Positions 7,485 through 15,645 of a stretch of DNA of 44,120 bases are shown here, piece after piece. The position numbers and the translations under genes are program-made. Source of the DNA: Nocardioides sp. Root240 (GTDB lineage Bacteria > Actinomycetota > Actinomycetes > Propionibacteriales > Nocardioidaceae); assembly GCF_001428825.1 (NCBI RefSeq), contig NZ_LMIT01000013.1:71194-115313 (forward strand), given 5' to 3'. Under the pieces are notes generated by a model. The model saw nothing but the letters and a program-made list of their open reading frames with translations. It made no database searches and was not told the DNA's origin. Positions within the stretch are counted from its first letter, which is position 1. Every line of letters begins with the position of its first letter.

Positions 7485-8277
7485 TGGGGAGCAGCCAGGA
7501 CCGCTCCTGACCGAAGCCCGCGAAGCCGGCCCGGCGCAGGATCGGGCCGGACGTCTGCACGCGTCCCTTGACGATCGCGAGGTCGGCTCCGTGCTGCCGC
7601 GCGTAGGCCAGGCGCGCGGCGAGGACCGCGCGGTAGATCCCCCGCCCGCGCGCCTCGGGGACGACCACCCCTCCCCAGAGCCGGGCGTCGGCGCCGGCCA
7701 TGGTGAGCCCGCCGGAGCCGACAGCCCGGCCGTGCTCGTCGTACGCGACGACGGCTCCCCCGCCCCCGGTGCGCACCTTGGCCTGCTCGCCGGGGAAGGT
7801 CGCCTCGAGCGTGGCCCGGTCGGTCGCCGTACCCCCGAACACCTCGGCGCTCAGCCGGACGGCATCGGCGAAGACCGCCAGGTCGTCGCTCCAGCGCAGC
7901 TCGACGTCCGGCGCCGGCAGGTCGTCCTCGTCGCCGAGCGAGCAGGCCAGCACGTCCACCGTCTCGTCCAGCACCGCCCCGCGGGCGACGAGCGCCTGCT
8001 CGAGCCCCACCGGCGCATCGAGCCGCACCCACCACGCGACGTCTGCTGACGCCGGTACGGCGGGATCGACCATCGGGCGGGCACGCTCGAGCACCTCGTC
8101 GACGACCTGCTCGATGGGCCTGCCGGCGAGGGTGTGGACGACCTGGACCGGGCGCTCGGTCCAGTCGGGGTAGCGGACGAGCAAGTACTCGTCAGCCTCG
8201 GCGCGGGGCGCACCGGCGGGCACGAACGCCCAGGCGGCGCTCGCGGCCAGCACCCGGTCCCGAGGTGGTGGGGTCAT
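7477..8277 (-). CDS. GNAT-family N-acetyltransferase
   Basis: The protein has 266 residues. The C-terminal half has the GNAT acetyl-CoA-binding core, with the beta4 strand followed by WGGVVVPEARGRGIYRAVLA around residues 204-223, where ARGRGI matches the R/Q-x-x-G-x-G/A pyrophosphate loop. The N-terminal half (EADEYLLVRYPDW...) looks like a degenerate second GNAT repeat, as in double-GNAT proteins. The substrate is unknown. The ATG start lies eight bases after the rlmN stop, with GGAG overlapping the rlmN end, so it is probably co-transcribed with rlmN. It ends in the palindrome TCAGCTGA shared with the convergent phosphoesterase. Confidence 0.85.
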   Translation of the reverse strand: MTPPPRDRVLAASAAWAFVPAGAPRAEADEYLLVRYPDWTERPVQVVHTLAGRPIEQVVDEVLERARPMVDPAVPASADVAWWVRLDAPVGLEQALVARGAVLDETVDVLACSLGDEDDLPAPDVELRWSDDLAVFADAVRLSAEVFGGTATDRATLEATFPGEQAKVRTGGGGAVVAYDEHGRAVGSGGLTMAGADARLWGGVVVPEARGRGIYRAVLAARLAYARQHGADLAIVKGRVQTSGPILRRAGFAGFGQERSWLLPIS

Positions 8278-8285
8278 GCCCCAGG

Positions 8286-9425
8286 TCACTCCGAGGCGGC
8301 CAGCTGCCCGCAGGCCGCGTCGATCTCGCTTCCCCGCGTGTCCCGCAGCGTCGTCGCGATGCCACGGCCGTTGAGGATCCGGACGAACTCGTCCATGTCC
8401 TCCTCGCGCGAGCGCGTGAACTGCGAGCCGGGGATGTCGTTGAGCGGGATCGGGTTGATGTGGACCCAGCCGGTGCCGCGACCCTCCGCCGACAGGACGT
8501 CGGCGAGCAGGTCGGCCCGCCAGGCCTGGTCGTTGATGTCGCGCATCAGGGCGTACTCGATCGAGACGCGGCGGCCGGTCTTCGAGAAGTACTCGTGGGC
8601 GGCGTCGACGGTCTCGGCGACGGAGAAGCGGGTGTTGATCGGGACCAGGTCGTTGCGCAGCTCGTCGTCGGGCGCGTGGAGCGACAGCGCGAGGGTCACC
8701 GGGATGCCCTCGTCGGCGAGCTGGCGGATCCGTGGGACCAGGCCGACGGTGGAGACGGTGACGTGGCGGGCGGAGAGGCCGAGGCCCGAGGGGGCCTCCT
8801 CGGTGAGCCGTCGCACGGCGCCGAGGGTCGCCTTGTAGTTGGCGAGCGGCTCGCCCATGCCCATGAACACGACGTTGGACAGGCGGCCGGGACCGCCGGC
8901 GACCTCGCCGGAGGCCATGGCACGGGCGCCGACGACGACCTGGTGCACGATCTCGGCGGTCGACATGTTGCGGGTCAGGCCGCCCTGGCCGGTCGCGCAG
9001 AACGGGCAGGCCATGCCGCAGCCGGCCTGGCTGGAGATGCAGATGGTGGCGCGGTCCTTGTAGCGCATCAGCACCGACTCGACGAGCGAGCCGTCGAAGA
9101 GCTTCCACAGCGTCTTGACCGTCTTGCCCTTGTCGGCGCTCTGCTGCCGGATCGGGTCCATCAGGTCGGGCAGCAGCGCGCCCACCAGCTCGGCGCGCTG
9201 CGCGGCCGGCAGGTCGGTCATCTCGGCGGGGTCGTGGACCAGCCGGCCGAAGTAGTGGGTGGACAGCTGCTTGGCGCGGAAGCCCGGCAGGCCCATCTCG
9301 ACCAGCAGGTCCTTGCGCTCGTCCGAGGTCAGGTCGGCCAGGTGCCGGGGAGGCTTCTTGCGTCCACGCGGCTCGGCGAAGACGAGGGGAAGCGACTTCG
9401 GGGCGGTCGCGGGCTGCTCGGACAT
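8286..9425 (-). CDS. rlmN: Dual-specificity 23S rRNA / tRNA adenosine-C2 methyltransferase
   Basis: RlmN is a radical SAM enzyme that methylates C2 of A2503 in 23S rRNA and A37 in some tRNAs. The 4Fe-4S cluster motif is C136-x3-C140-x2-C143 (CGMACPFC). The C-terminal RGSEIDAACGQL carries the cysteine that resolves the protein-RNA intermediate. The length of about 379 residues is normal. The ATG at 9425 is chosen over a GTG 18 bases upstream because the protein begins just before the usual N-terminal region; the GTG start remains possible. In many actinobacteria rlmN follows cdsA directly; here three other genes separate them. Confidence 0.95.
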   Translation of the reverse strand: MSEQPATAPKSLPLVFAEPRGRKKPPRHLADLTSDERKDLLVEMGLPGFRAKQLSTHYFGRLVHDPAEMTDLPAAQRAELVGALLPDLMDPIRQQSADKGKTVKTLWKLFDGSLVESVLMRYKDRATICISSQAGCGMACPFCATGQGGLTRNMSTAEIVHQVVVGARAMASGEVAGGPGRLSNVVFMGMGEPLANYKATLGAVRRLTEEAPSGLGLSARHVTVSTVGLVPRIRQLADEGIPVTLALSLHAPDDELRNDLVPINTRFSVAETVDAAHEYFSKTGRRVSIEYALMRDINDQAWRADLLADVLSAEGRGTGWVHINPIPLNDIPGSQFTRSREEDMDEFVRILNGRGIATTLRDTRGSEIDAACGQLAASE

Positions 9426-9493
9426 CACCGTCGATTGTCCCACCGTCGGCGTACGGCGCCCAATCCCGCGAGGTCAGCCTCGGTGGGCGGGGC

Positions 9494-9868
9494 TCAGGCG
9501 TCCTTCTTCAGCAGGAAGAACAGCACCGCGGCCGCGACACCGCCGACCACCACGATGGTCGCGACCATGCCGAGCAGCATGTAGCGCGCGAACCGGCGGG
9601 TGCGGCGCGGCACCAGCATCGCGATGGGTACGACGAGCAGCAGGAGCACGAACGGGAAGAGCTCCTCGGCGCGGTCGTAGCCGGCGAGGCCCTTGATGAC
9701 GGCGGCGTACACGCCGGGCACGACGATGATGGAGACCATGCCGGTGAAGAAGCCGGCGAGCGGGAAGAAGACCGGGTGCCCGCGGTGGAACCAGTCGGGC
9801 CGCCGCGACCGCTCGGTCCCGTCGTCCGTCTCGTCCGCCGTGGGGCGGCCCTCGATTCGCTGGTTCAT
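9494..9868 (-). CDS. Small three-helix membrane protein, unknown function
   Basis: The protein has 124 residues. A charged, acidic N-terminus (1-30) is followed by three hydrophobic segments at about 33-57, 70-86 and 96-120, and it ends in KKDA. Positive residues after the second helix (PRRTRRFARY) suggest that this loop is cytoplasmic. I do not recognise the family. The ATG at 9868 is preferred; there is no Shine-Dalgarno, but TACGAT lies nine bases upstream and could be the -10 of a near-leaderless transcript. It sits between rlmN and the divergent tryptophan dioxygenase. Confidence 0.65.
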   Translation of the reverse strand: MNQRIEGRPTADETDDGTERSRRPDWFHRGHPVFFPLAGFFTGMVSIIVVPGVYAAVIKGLAGYDRAEELFPFVLLLLVVPIAMLVPRRTRRFARYMLLGMVATIVVVGGVAAAVLFFLLKKDA

Positions 9869-9945
9869 GTCCGGGCGATCGTAGCCAACCCGTGCGCAGC
9901 GCGTCGTGCTGGCCGCCACCCGGGCCGACCTGTGACAGTAGTCGG

Positions 9946-10737
9946 GTGACCGACCAGCACCCCGCGTTGACCTACAGCAGCTACCTCGCCCTCGACGACG
10001 TCCTCGCCGCCCAGCACCCCCGCTCGGACGAGCACGACGAGCTGCTCTTCATCGTCATCCACCAGGTCTACGAGCTCTGGTTCAAGCAGATGCTGCACGA
10101 GCTCACCGGCCTGCAGCAGCGCCTCGAGGACGGCGACACCGCGCGCTCACTGCACACGCTGGGCCGCGTGCTGGCGATCCTCAAGGTGGCCGTCGCGCAG
10201 GTCGACGTCCTGGAGACGATGACGCCGCGCCAGTTCACCAGCTTCCGCGGCCGGCTCGACGCGTCGAGCGGCTTCCAGTCCGAGCAGTTCCGCGAGCTCG
10301 AGGCGACCCTGGGCCGCCGTGACCGCCGCGTCTTCGAGCACTACCCCGAGGGCAGTCCCGGCCGCGGGCGGATCGCGGCCGCGATGTCGCGCCCCTCCGT
10401 CTTCGACTCCTTCCTGCGCTACCTGGACCAGCTGGGCTACGACGTCCCGCCGGCCGCCCTCGAGCGGGACCTCACGACCCCGTGGGAGCCCTCCCCCGAC
10501 GTCCAGCGCCTCCTCCTCGCCGCGTACGCCGACGACGGCGGTGCCGCGCAGGTGGCCGAACGGCTGGTCGACCTCGACGAGGGCCTCCAGGAGTGGCGCT
10601 ACCGGCACGTGAAGATGGTCGAGCGGACCATCGGCGCGAAGATGGGCACCGGCGGCTCCTCCGGGGCGCAGTACCTGTGGAGCACGGTCACCCACCAGCT
10701 CTTCCCTGACCTGTGGGCGATCCGGAGCGAGATGTGA
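9946..10737 (+). CDS. kynA: Tryptophan 2,3-dioxygenase
   Basis: This haem enzyme opens the indole ring of tryptophan to form N-formylkynurenine. The 263-residue protein has the family landmarks HDELLFIVIHQVYELWFKQ (30-48, with H39 in the active site), FRGRLDASSGFQ (100-111, with R101 for the substrate carboxylate), and WRYRHVKMVER (217-227), where H221 is the axial haem ligand. The flexible loop GTGGSSGAQYLW (234-245) is also present. GTG at 9946 is chosen because the family similarity begins just after it. The last four bases overlap the start of the kynureninase-like gene (GTGA), so the two are translationally coupled. Confidence 0.95.
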   Translation: MTDQHPALTYSSYLALDDVLAAQHPRSDEHDELLFIVIHQVYELWFKQMLHELTGLQQRLEDGDTARSLHTLGRVLAILKVAVAQVDVLETMTPRQFTSFRGRLDASSGFQSEQFRELEATLGRRDRRVFEHYPEGSPGRGRIAAAMSRPSVFDSFLRYLDQLGYDVPPAALERDLTTPWEPSPDVQRLLLAAYADDGGAAQVAERLVDLDEGLQEWRYRHVKMVERTIGAKMGTGGSSGAQYLWSTVTHQLFPDLWAIRSEM

Positions 10738-11849
10738 GCCTGGCCACTCACTACACGCACTTCCGCGTCGCCGAGCGGCTGCTCCTCACCGGCCACGCCC
10801 ACCAGGCCTGGCCGGACGTCGCCCGCGACGCGGTGCTCGAGGCCTACGACGACGCCGCGCTCGCCGTCGACGAGAAGTGGGCCAGGGCCGAGGTCCGCGC
10901 GGAACGGCTGCGGACCGGGGTCCGGACGCTGCTCGACGACCCCGGTGCCGAGGTGACGCTCGGGGCCAGCGCGCACGAGCTGCTGGTGCGCTTCCTGTCC
11001 GCGCTCCCCCTGCGCGCGCGGCCGCGGCTGGTCACCACCGACGGCGAGTTCCACTCCACCCGGCGTCAGCTCGACCGGCTCGAGGAGGAGGGCGTCGAGG
11101 TGGTGCGGGTGCCGACCGCGCCCGCCGAGACACTCGCCGAACGGCTCGCCGGCGCCGTGGACGACCGTACGGCGGCGGTCGTGGTCTCGTCCGTCCTGTT
11201 CGAGACCGCGCGCATCGTGCCGGGTCTCGCGGCGGTGGCGCAGGCCTGCGAGCGCTCAGGCACGGAGCTGCTCGTCGACGCCTACCACCAGCTCGGCGTC
11301 GTACCGCTCTCGGTGCGGGACGACGGTCTCGCCGAGGCCTGGGTCGTCGGCGGCGGCTACAAGTACCTCCAGCTCGGCGAGGGCTGCTGCTTCCTACGGG
11401 TCCCGCCGCACGCGGCCGGGACGCGGCCGGTGGTCACCGGTTGGTTCGCGCACGACGGGGACCGGTTCGCGGGGTCGACGTACGACCCGACGAGCCACTA
11501 CCGCGCGGCGCGCGTGCTCGACTTCTTCGACGAGCAGGGGCTGACGCCGGCAGTGCTGCGGGAGACCTCCCGACGCCAGCGCGGGATCCTCACCGACGCC
11601 TTCGACGCGCTCGACCTGCCCGAGGACGTCGTCACCCGCGACCGGGACACCCCGGCCGAGGAGTTCGGCGGCTTCCTCGCGCTCAGCTCACCGCACGCGG
11701 CACGACTCCGGGCGACGCTGGCCGAGCGCGGGGTGCGCGCGGACCACCGCGGGCCGTACTTGCGGCTCGGCCCGGCGCCGTACCTCTCGGACGAGCAGCT
11801 GACGACTGCCGTGGCGCTGCTCGGCGAGGTCGGTCAGAAGACGCCGTAG
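10734..11849 (+). CDS. kynU: Kynureninase-like PLP enzyme (class V aminotransferase fold)
   Basis: The protein has 371 residues. It has a fold-type I PLP core with D182 (LVDAYHQ) and the PLP lysine K210 in GGGYKYLQLGEG, matching the GxTYKYLNGGPG site of kynureninases. A C-terminal segment VRADHRGPYLRLGPAPYLS resembles the GDYREPRIMRFGFTPLY segment of the bacterial enzyme. It should cleave kynurenine or hydroxykynurenine to anthranilate and alanine, following the dioxygenase it overlaps. The region that normally reads SNFPTD is GEFHST here, so it is a divergent member and the substrate is not certain. Its 3' end overlaps the convergent cdsA by 16 bases. Confidence 0.82.
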   Translation: MSLATHYTHFRVAERLLLTGHAHQAWPDVARDAVLEAYDDAALAVDEKWARAEVRAERLRTGVRTLLDDPGAEVTLGASAHELLVRFLSALPLRARPRLVTTDGEFHSTRRQLDRLEEEGVEVVRVPTAPAETLAERLAGAVDDRTAAVVVSSVLFETARIVPGLAAVAQACERSGTELLVDAYHQLGVVPLSVRDDGLAEAWVVGGGYKYLQLGEGCCFLRVPPHAAGTRPVVTGWFAHDGDRFAGSTYDPTSHYRAARVLDFFDEQGLTPAVLRETSRRQRGILTDAFDALDLPEDVVTRDRDTPAEEFGGFLALSSPHAARLRATLAERGVRADHRGPYLRLGPAPYLSDEQLTTAVALLGEVGQKTP

Positions 11850-12721
11850 TGCAGCAGCAGCCAGATCGGGGCGATCGTTGCGAGCAGCGAGTCGAGGCGG
11901 TCCATCAGGCCGCCGTGGCCCGGGATCACCTGGCTCATGTCCTTGATGCCGAGGTCGCGCTTGATCACCGACTCGCACAGGTCGCCGAGCGTGGCCATCA
12001 CGACCGCGATCAGGCCCAGCGCGACGCCGATCCACCAGTCGCCCTCGAGCAGGTAGACCACCAGCGCGACACCCGCGCCGACGGTGGCGATCGCCGAGCC
12101 GGCGAAGCCCTCCCACGACTTCTTGGGCGAGATCACCGGCGCCATCGGGTGCTTGCCGAAGAGCACGCCCGCGATGTAGCCGCCGATGTCGGAGGCGATC
12201 GTCACCAGGATGAAGGTGATGATCCCCTGGACGCCCTTGTCGTCGAGGCCGCCGCCGTTGCGGCCGCCCTCCGCGAGGAGGAGCGCCACGAACGAGCCCA
12301 GGAAGGGCAGGTAGACCAGCGAGAACACCGACGCGGTGGCGTTCTTGACGTAGCCGTCGATGCCGCGGCGCAGCAGCCACAGCATGATCACCAGGGCTGC
12401 GACCGCGGTGGCGGTGACGAGCGCGGCCGAGCCCCACAGGTAGGCGACGACGACCATCACGACCCCGCCGACCATCAGCGGCTGCTCCGGGAGGTCGATG
12501 TCCTTGGCCAGCAGCCCCTTCCGGAGCTCCCAGACGGCCACCACCACGGCGATCGCGACGATCGCCATGAAGGCGGGCTTCCAGATCAGCAGGGACGCGG
12601 CGATCGCGCTCAGGAGCACGACGGCGGAGCCGACGGCGGCCTTGAGGTCGCGGCCGGCCCGGCCGTGGTCCTTCTGGGGTACGGACGCGGCAGGTTGTCC
12701 AGACGACGGCGTTGTCGACAT
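11834..12721 (-). CDS. cdsA: Phosphatidate cytidylyltransferase
   Basis: CdsA makes CDP-diacylglycerol from phosphatidate and CTP, the precursor of all the cell's phospholipids. The 295-residue protein has an N-terminal polar tail (1-28) and about eight hydrophobic helices. The CTP transferase signature starts SVIKRDLGIKD and runs on to HGGLMDRLD near the C-terminus (about 250-280). It lies 25 bases downstream of frr, as in the common actinobacterial pyrH-frr-cdsA order. The ATG start has no strong Shine-Dalgarno. Its end overlaps the convergent kynureninase-like gene by 16 bases. Confidence 0.95.
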   Translation of the reverse strand: MSTTPSSGQPAASVPQKDHGRAGRDLKAAVGSAVVLLSAIAASLLIWKPAFMAIVAIAVVVAVWELRKGLLAKDIDLPEQPLMVGGVVMVVVAYLWGSAALVTATAVAALVIMLWLLRRGIDGYVKNATASVFSLVYLPFLGSFVALLLAEGGRNGGGLDDKGVQGIITFILVTIASDIGGYIAGVLFGKHPMAPVISPKKSWEGFAGSAIATVGAGVALVVYLLEGDWWIGVALGLIAVVMATLGDLCESVIKRDLGIKDMSQVIPGHGGLMDRLDSLLATIAPIWLLLHYGVF

Positions 12722-12746
12722 CGGGTGCGGATGAGTGCTCTGAGGA

Positions 12747-13304
12747 TCAGACCTCGAGCAGCTCCGCTTCCTTGCTCTTGAGGAGCTCGTCGATGGCGTC
12801 GGTGTGCTTCTTGGTGAAGCCGTCGAGCCGCTTCTCGGCGCCGGTGACGTCGTCCTTGCCGACCTCGCCGTCCTTCTCGAGCTTCTCGAGGCCCTGCTTG
12901 GCCTTCTGGCGGACCTGGCGGACGGCGACCTTGCCGCCCTCGGCCTTCTCCTTGGCGAGCTTGATGAAGCCCTTGCGGCGCTCCTCGGTCAGCTCGGGGA
13001 ACACGCAACGCAGCACCTGGCCGTCGTCGGACGGGTTGATGCCGAGGTCGGAGTCGCGGATCGCCTTCTCGATGTTGACCTTGGCGCCGGCGTCGAACGG
13101 CGAAATGATGATCACCCGCGGCTCGGGCGCGCTGAACGACGCGAGCTGCTGGATCGGGGTCGGGGCGCCGTAGTAGTCGACGAGGATCTTGCTGAACATG
13201 CTCGGGTGCGCCCGGCCTGCCCGGATCGCCGCAAACTCCTCACGGGTCGCGTCGACCGACTTGCCCATCTTCTGGTCGGCCTCGTTGAGGATGTCGTTGA
13301 TCAC
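12747..13304 (-). CDS. frr: Ribosome recycling factor
   Basis: Frr acts with EF-G to split the post-termination ribosome. The 185-residue length is exactly typical. The sequence contains the family's conserved RAGRAHPSMF (28-37), the segment AIRDSDLGINPSDDG (81-95) and LTEERRK (105-111). The GTG start has GGAG about eight bases upstream. The gene lies 42 bases downstream of pyrH and 25 upstream of cdsA, so all three are probably one transcript. Confidence 0.97.
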   Translation of the reverse strand: MINDILNEADQKMGKSVDATREEFAAIRAGRAHPSMFSKILVDYYGAPTPIQQLASFSAPEPRVIIISPFDAGAKVNIEKAIRDSDLGINPSDDGQVLRCVFPELTEERRKGFIKLAKEKAEGGKVAVRQVRQKAKQGLEKLEKDGEVGKDDVTGAEKRLDGFTKKHTDAIDELLKSKEAELLEV

Positions 13305-13346
13305 CGGATCTCCATTCTTGCCTGGTTCGGGGGCGTGCAGCAGGCT

Positions 13347-14060
13347 TCAGCCTGCGCTGACCCGCGTGCCGATCTTCTCACCCTGCACCACCCGCAGGAT
13401 GTTGCCCTCGGGCTCCATGCCGAACACGATCATCGGCAGCTTGTTCTCACCGCACAGGGCGAAGGCGGTCTGGTCCATGATGCGCAGGCCCTGGGCGATC
13501 GCGTGGTCGTAGGTCAGCTCGTCGTACTTGGTGGCGGTCGGGTCGATCTTGGGGTCGGCGCTGTAGACGCCGTCGACACCGCTCTTGGCGACCAGCACCA
13601 CGTCGCACTTGCTCTCCAGCGCGCGCTGGACGGCAACCGTGTCGGTCGAGAAGTAGGGCATGCCCATGCCGGCGCCGAAGATCACGACCCGGCCCTTCTC
13701 CATGTGGCGGATCGCGCGACGCGGGATGTAGGGCTCGGCGACCTGGCCCATGGTGATCGCGGTCTGCACGCGAGTCTCGACGCCCATCTTCTCGAGGAAG
13801 TCCTGCAGCGCCAGGCAGTTCATGACGATGCCGAGCATGCCCATGTAGTCGGCGCGGACGCGGTCCATGCCGCGCTGCTGGAGCTCGGCTCCGCGGAAGA
13901 AGTTGCCACCGCCGGTCACGACCGCGATCTGCACACCGGCGTCCACGACGGCTTTCACCTCGCGGGCGATGGCCTGCACGACGTCCGGGTCGACACCGAC
14001 CTTGCCGCCGCCGAAGACCTCTCCGGAGAGCTTCAGCAGGACTCGCTTGTAACCGGGCAC
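13347..14060 (-). CDS. pyrH: UMP kinase
   Basis: PyrH phosphorylates UMP to UDP and is essential for pyrimidine nucleotide supply. The 237-residue protein belongs to the amino-acid kinase fold: KLSGEVFGGG (9-18) binds phosphate, VTGGGNFFRG (48-57) binds the nucleotide, and the C-terminal half carries the conserved KSGVDGVYSADPK segment. The start is GTG, directly before the first beta strand. It is the first gene of the pyrH-frr-cdsA group. In many actinobacteria it follows tsf; here three genes of an SPFH module come between. Confidence 0.97.
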   Translation of the reverse strand: MPGYKRVLLKLSGEVFGGGKVGVDPDVVQAIAREVKAVVDAGVQIAVVTGGGNFFRGAELQQRGMDRVRADYMGMLGIVMNCLALQDFLEKMGVETRVQTAITMGQVAEPYIPRRAIRHMEKGRVVIFGAGMGMPYFSTDTVAVQRALESKCDVVLVAKSGVDGVYSADPKIDPTATKYDELTYDHAIAQGLRIMDQTAFALCGENKLPMIVFGMEPEGNILRVVQGEKIGTRVSAG

Positions 14061-14118
14061 CAGGGTCCTTCCAGTCAGGGGTGGGGAGCGGTCCGAGGCT
14101 ATCAGTGCTCCCCCGGAC

Positions 14119-14391
14119 TCACCGGATGCGCTGGACCCTGGCGCGGTAGTTGCCGCTGTTGTCGCCGTCGATGTCGGAGTCGCGGGTCTTCGAGATGTGG
14201 TCGACCCGCTCCTCGCCGCCCTGGACCGGCTGGGCCTCGATGATCGTCTCGCGCTCGAAGGAGTGCGACTTGTCGTTGTTGCGGTAGTAGCGGTAGATCA
14301 GCCAGTAGGTACCGGCGCCGCCCGCGGGCCCGGCCGCGAGCAGCCAGATCGGGGAGTCGTCGCCGGCCTGGGCGATGAGGTCGAGGATCAT
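14119..14391 (-). CDS. Small single-helix membrane protein of the SPFH / zinc-ribbon module
   Basis: The protein has 90 residues. One hydrophobic segment lies at about 14-34 (PIWLLAAGPAGGAGTYWLIY), followed by a polar, charged tail that ends in RARVQRIR. The ATG overlaps the stop of the zinc-ribbon gene as ATGA, showing translational coupling. I do not recognise a domain. Position suggests a membrane subunit working with the zinc-ribbon and SPFH proteins; this is inference from the operon. Its codon use is like that of its neighbours. Confidence 0.75.
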   Translation of the reverse strand: MILDLIAQAGDDSPIWLLAAGPAGGAGTYWLIYRYYRNNDKSHSFERETIIEAQPVQGGEERVDHISKTRDSDIDGDNSGNYRARVQRIR

Positions 14392-15644
14392 GCTGTCGCC
14401 ACCAGGATCGCGCCGGCGACGCCTTCGAGGAAGGTGCCGACCGTGAACGCCGCGAGCAGCAGCTTGGGCTGCGAGACCGGGATGCTGCCCATGGTCTCGC
14501 CGGTGCGCGCGTTGACCGCGATGTAGTGCAGCAACCCGTTGCTCTCCTGTCGGTAGGAGTACAGCCAGACCGGCAGGTACATCGACACCCAGCGGGAGCC
14601 GCCGACGTCGAGCTGCTCCTGCTCCCAGCGCACCCCGCGGTCGAACCGGCCGAGCGAGGAGTGCACCTGCGAGCGGCCGATCGACAGCAGCTGGTCCTCG
14701 AGGACCGGCTTGAGCGCCTCCACGTTGAGGTTGCGCTTCTCGCTCGTGAAGCCGACGAGGTAGCTGGCGTTCCACTTCACGGCGTTCTTGGTGTCGAACG
14801 GCAGGATCGTGTTGACGATGTTGTTGGTGTTGCCGCTGCTGAAGTCGGCGCGCTCCGCGGCGCCCTCGACGGTCAGGTCGTCGACGGTGAAGGACACCTG
14901 ACGGGCGACCTGGTAGACGTCGGCGGCGTAGTAGGTGACCGTGTTGTCGCCCTGCTTCTCGGTCCAGCGGCGGGTCTGCACCTCGCCCTTGCCCCAGTAC
15001 TGCGACTGCGCGCGGGCGTCGATCACGAGGTACGGCAGGTAGACGCCCAGCACGTTCTCCGGGATGAACTCCTTCTTGAACCGCTTGTGCGCGAACAGCC
15101 GCCGCTTCGAGGCGAACGCCCGGATCTTCTCGACCGCCTCGTCCTTGGTCAGGCGGAAGGGCAGCACCGCGTCGGGCACGGCACCGTTGGGGATCTGGGT
15201 GTTGACGTTGAGCGTGTGCCGGCACCAGTGGCAGCGCGCGTTGAGCGAGTGGGCCGTGTCGACCACGACCTCCGCCCCGCACGCCTCGCACTTGAAGGTG
15301 ACCATGTCGGCCGCATCGGCGGCGATGTCCTCGGCGCCGCTGGCGATGATCGTGCCCTCGAGCTGGTCGATGCCCTCGCCGAGGCCGAACTCCTCCTCGA
15401 CGCGGGCCTCCTGCCACTCGTTGCGGCAGAACAGGCAGATCAGCATGCCCGTGGAGCCGCGGAGCTGGACGTCGGTCGAGCCGCACTTCGGGCAGCGGTT
15501 CAGGCCGTCCTTGAGCGACTCGTTGACGGTCTCGATGCTCGGCCCGGCCTCGGGCTCGGCCTTCGCCGCAGCCAGCTCCTCCTCGAGCGACAGCGGCGGG
15601 CCGTCGAAGGTGGGCCGCTGCGGCTCCACGGACTCCTGGGACAT
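14388..15644 (-). CDS. TFIIB-type zinc-ribbon protein with C-terminal membrane anchor
   Basis: The protein has 418 residues. Two zinc ribbons are visible: C51/C54 with C70/C73, and C119/C122 with C138/C141. A large beta-rich domain follows, and a single hydrophobic helix lies at about 396-417. It resembles the zinc-ribbon partner of SPFH proteins such as YdjG of the Bacillus ydjFGHI operon, which anchors a PspA-type envelope-stress complex; that link is from family knowledge and should be treated as likely, not proven. It begins one base after the SPFH stop and ends overlapping the next small gene, so the three are translated together. Confidence 0.82.
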   Translation of the reverse strand: MSQESVEPQRPTFDGPPLSLEEELAAAKAEPEAGPSIETVNESLKDGLNRCPKCGSTDVQLRGSTGMLICLFCRNEWQEARVEEEFGLGEGIDQLEGTIIASGAEDIAADAADMVTFKCEACGAEVVVDTAHSLNARCHWCRHTLNVNTQIPNGAVPDAVLPFRLTKDEAVEKIRAFASKRRLFAHKRFKKEFIPENVLGVYLPYLVIDARAQSQYWGKGEVQTRRWTEKQGDNTVTYYAADVYQVARQVSFTVDDLTVEGAAERADFSSGNTNNIVNTILPFDTKNAVKWNASYLVGFTSEKRNLNVEALKPVLEDQLLSIGRSQVHSSLGRFDRGVRWEQEQLDVGGSRWVSMYLPVWLYSYRQESNGLLHYIAVNARTGETMGSIPVSQPKLLLAAFTVGTFLEGVAGAILVATA

Positions 15645-15645
15645 G

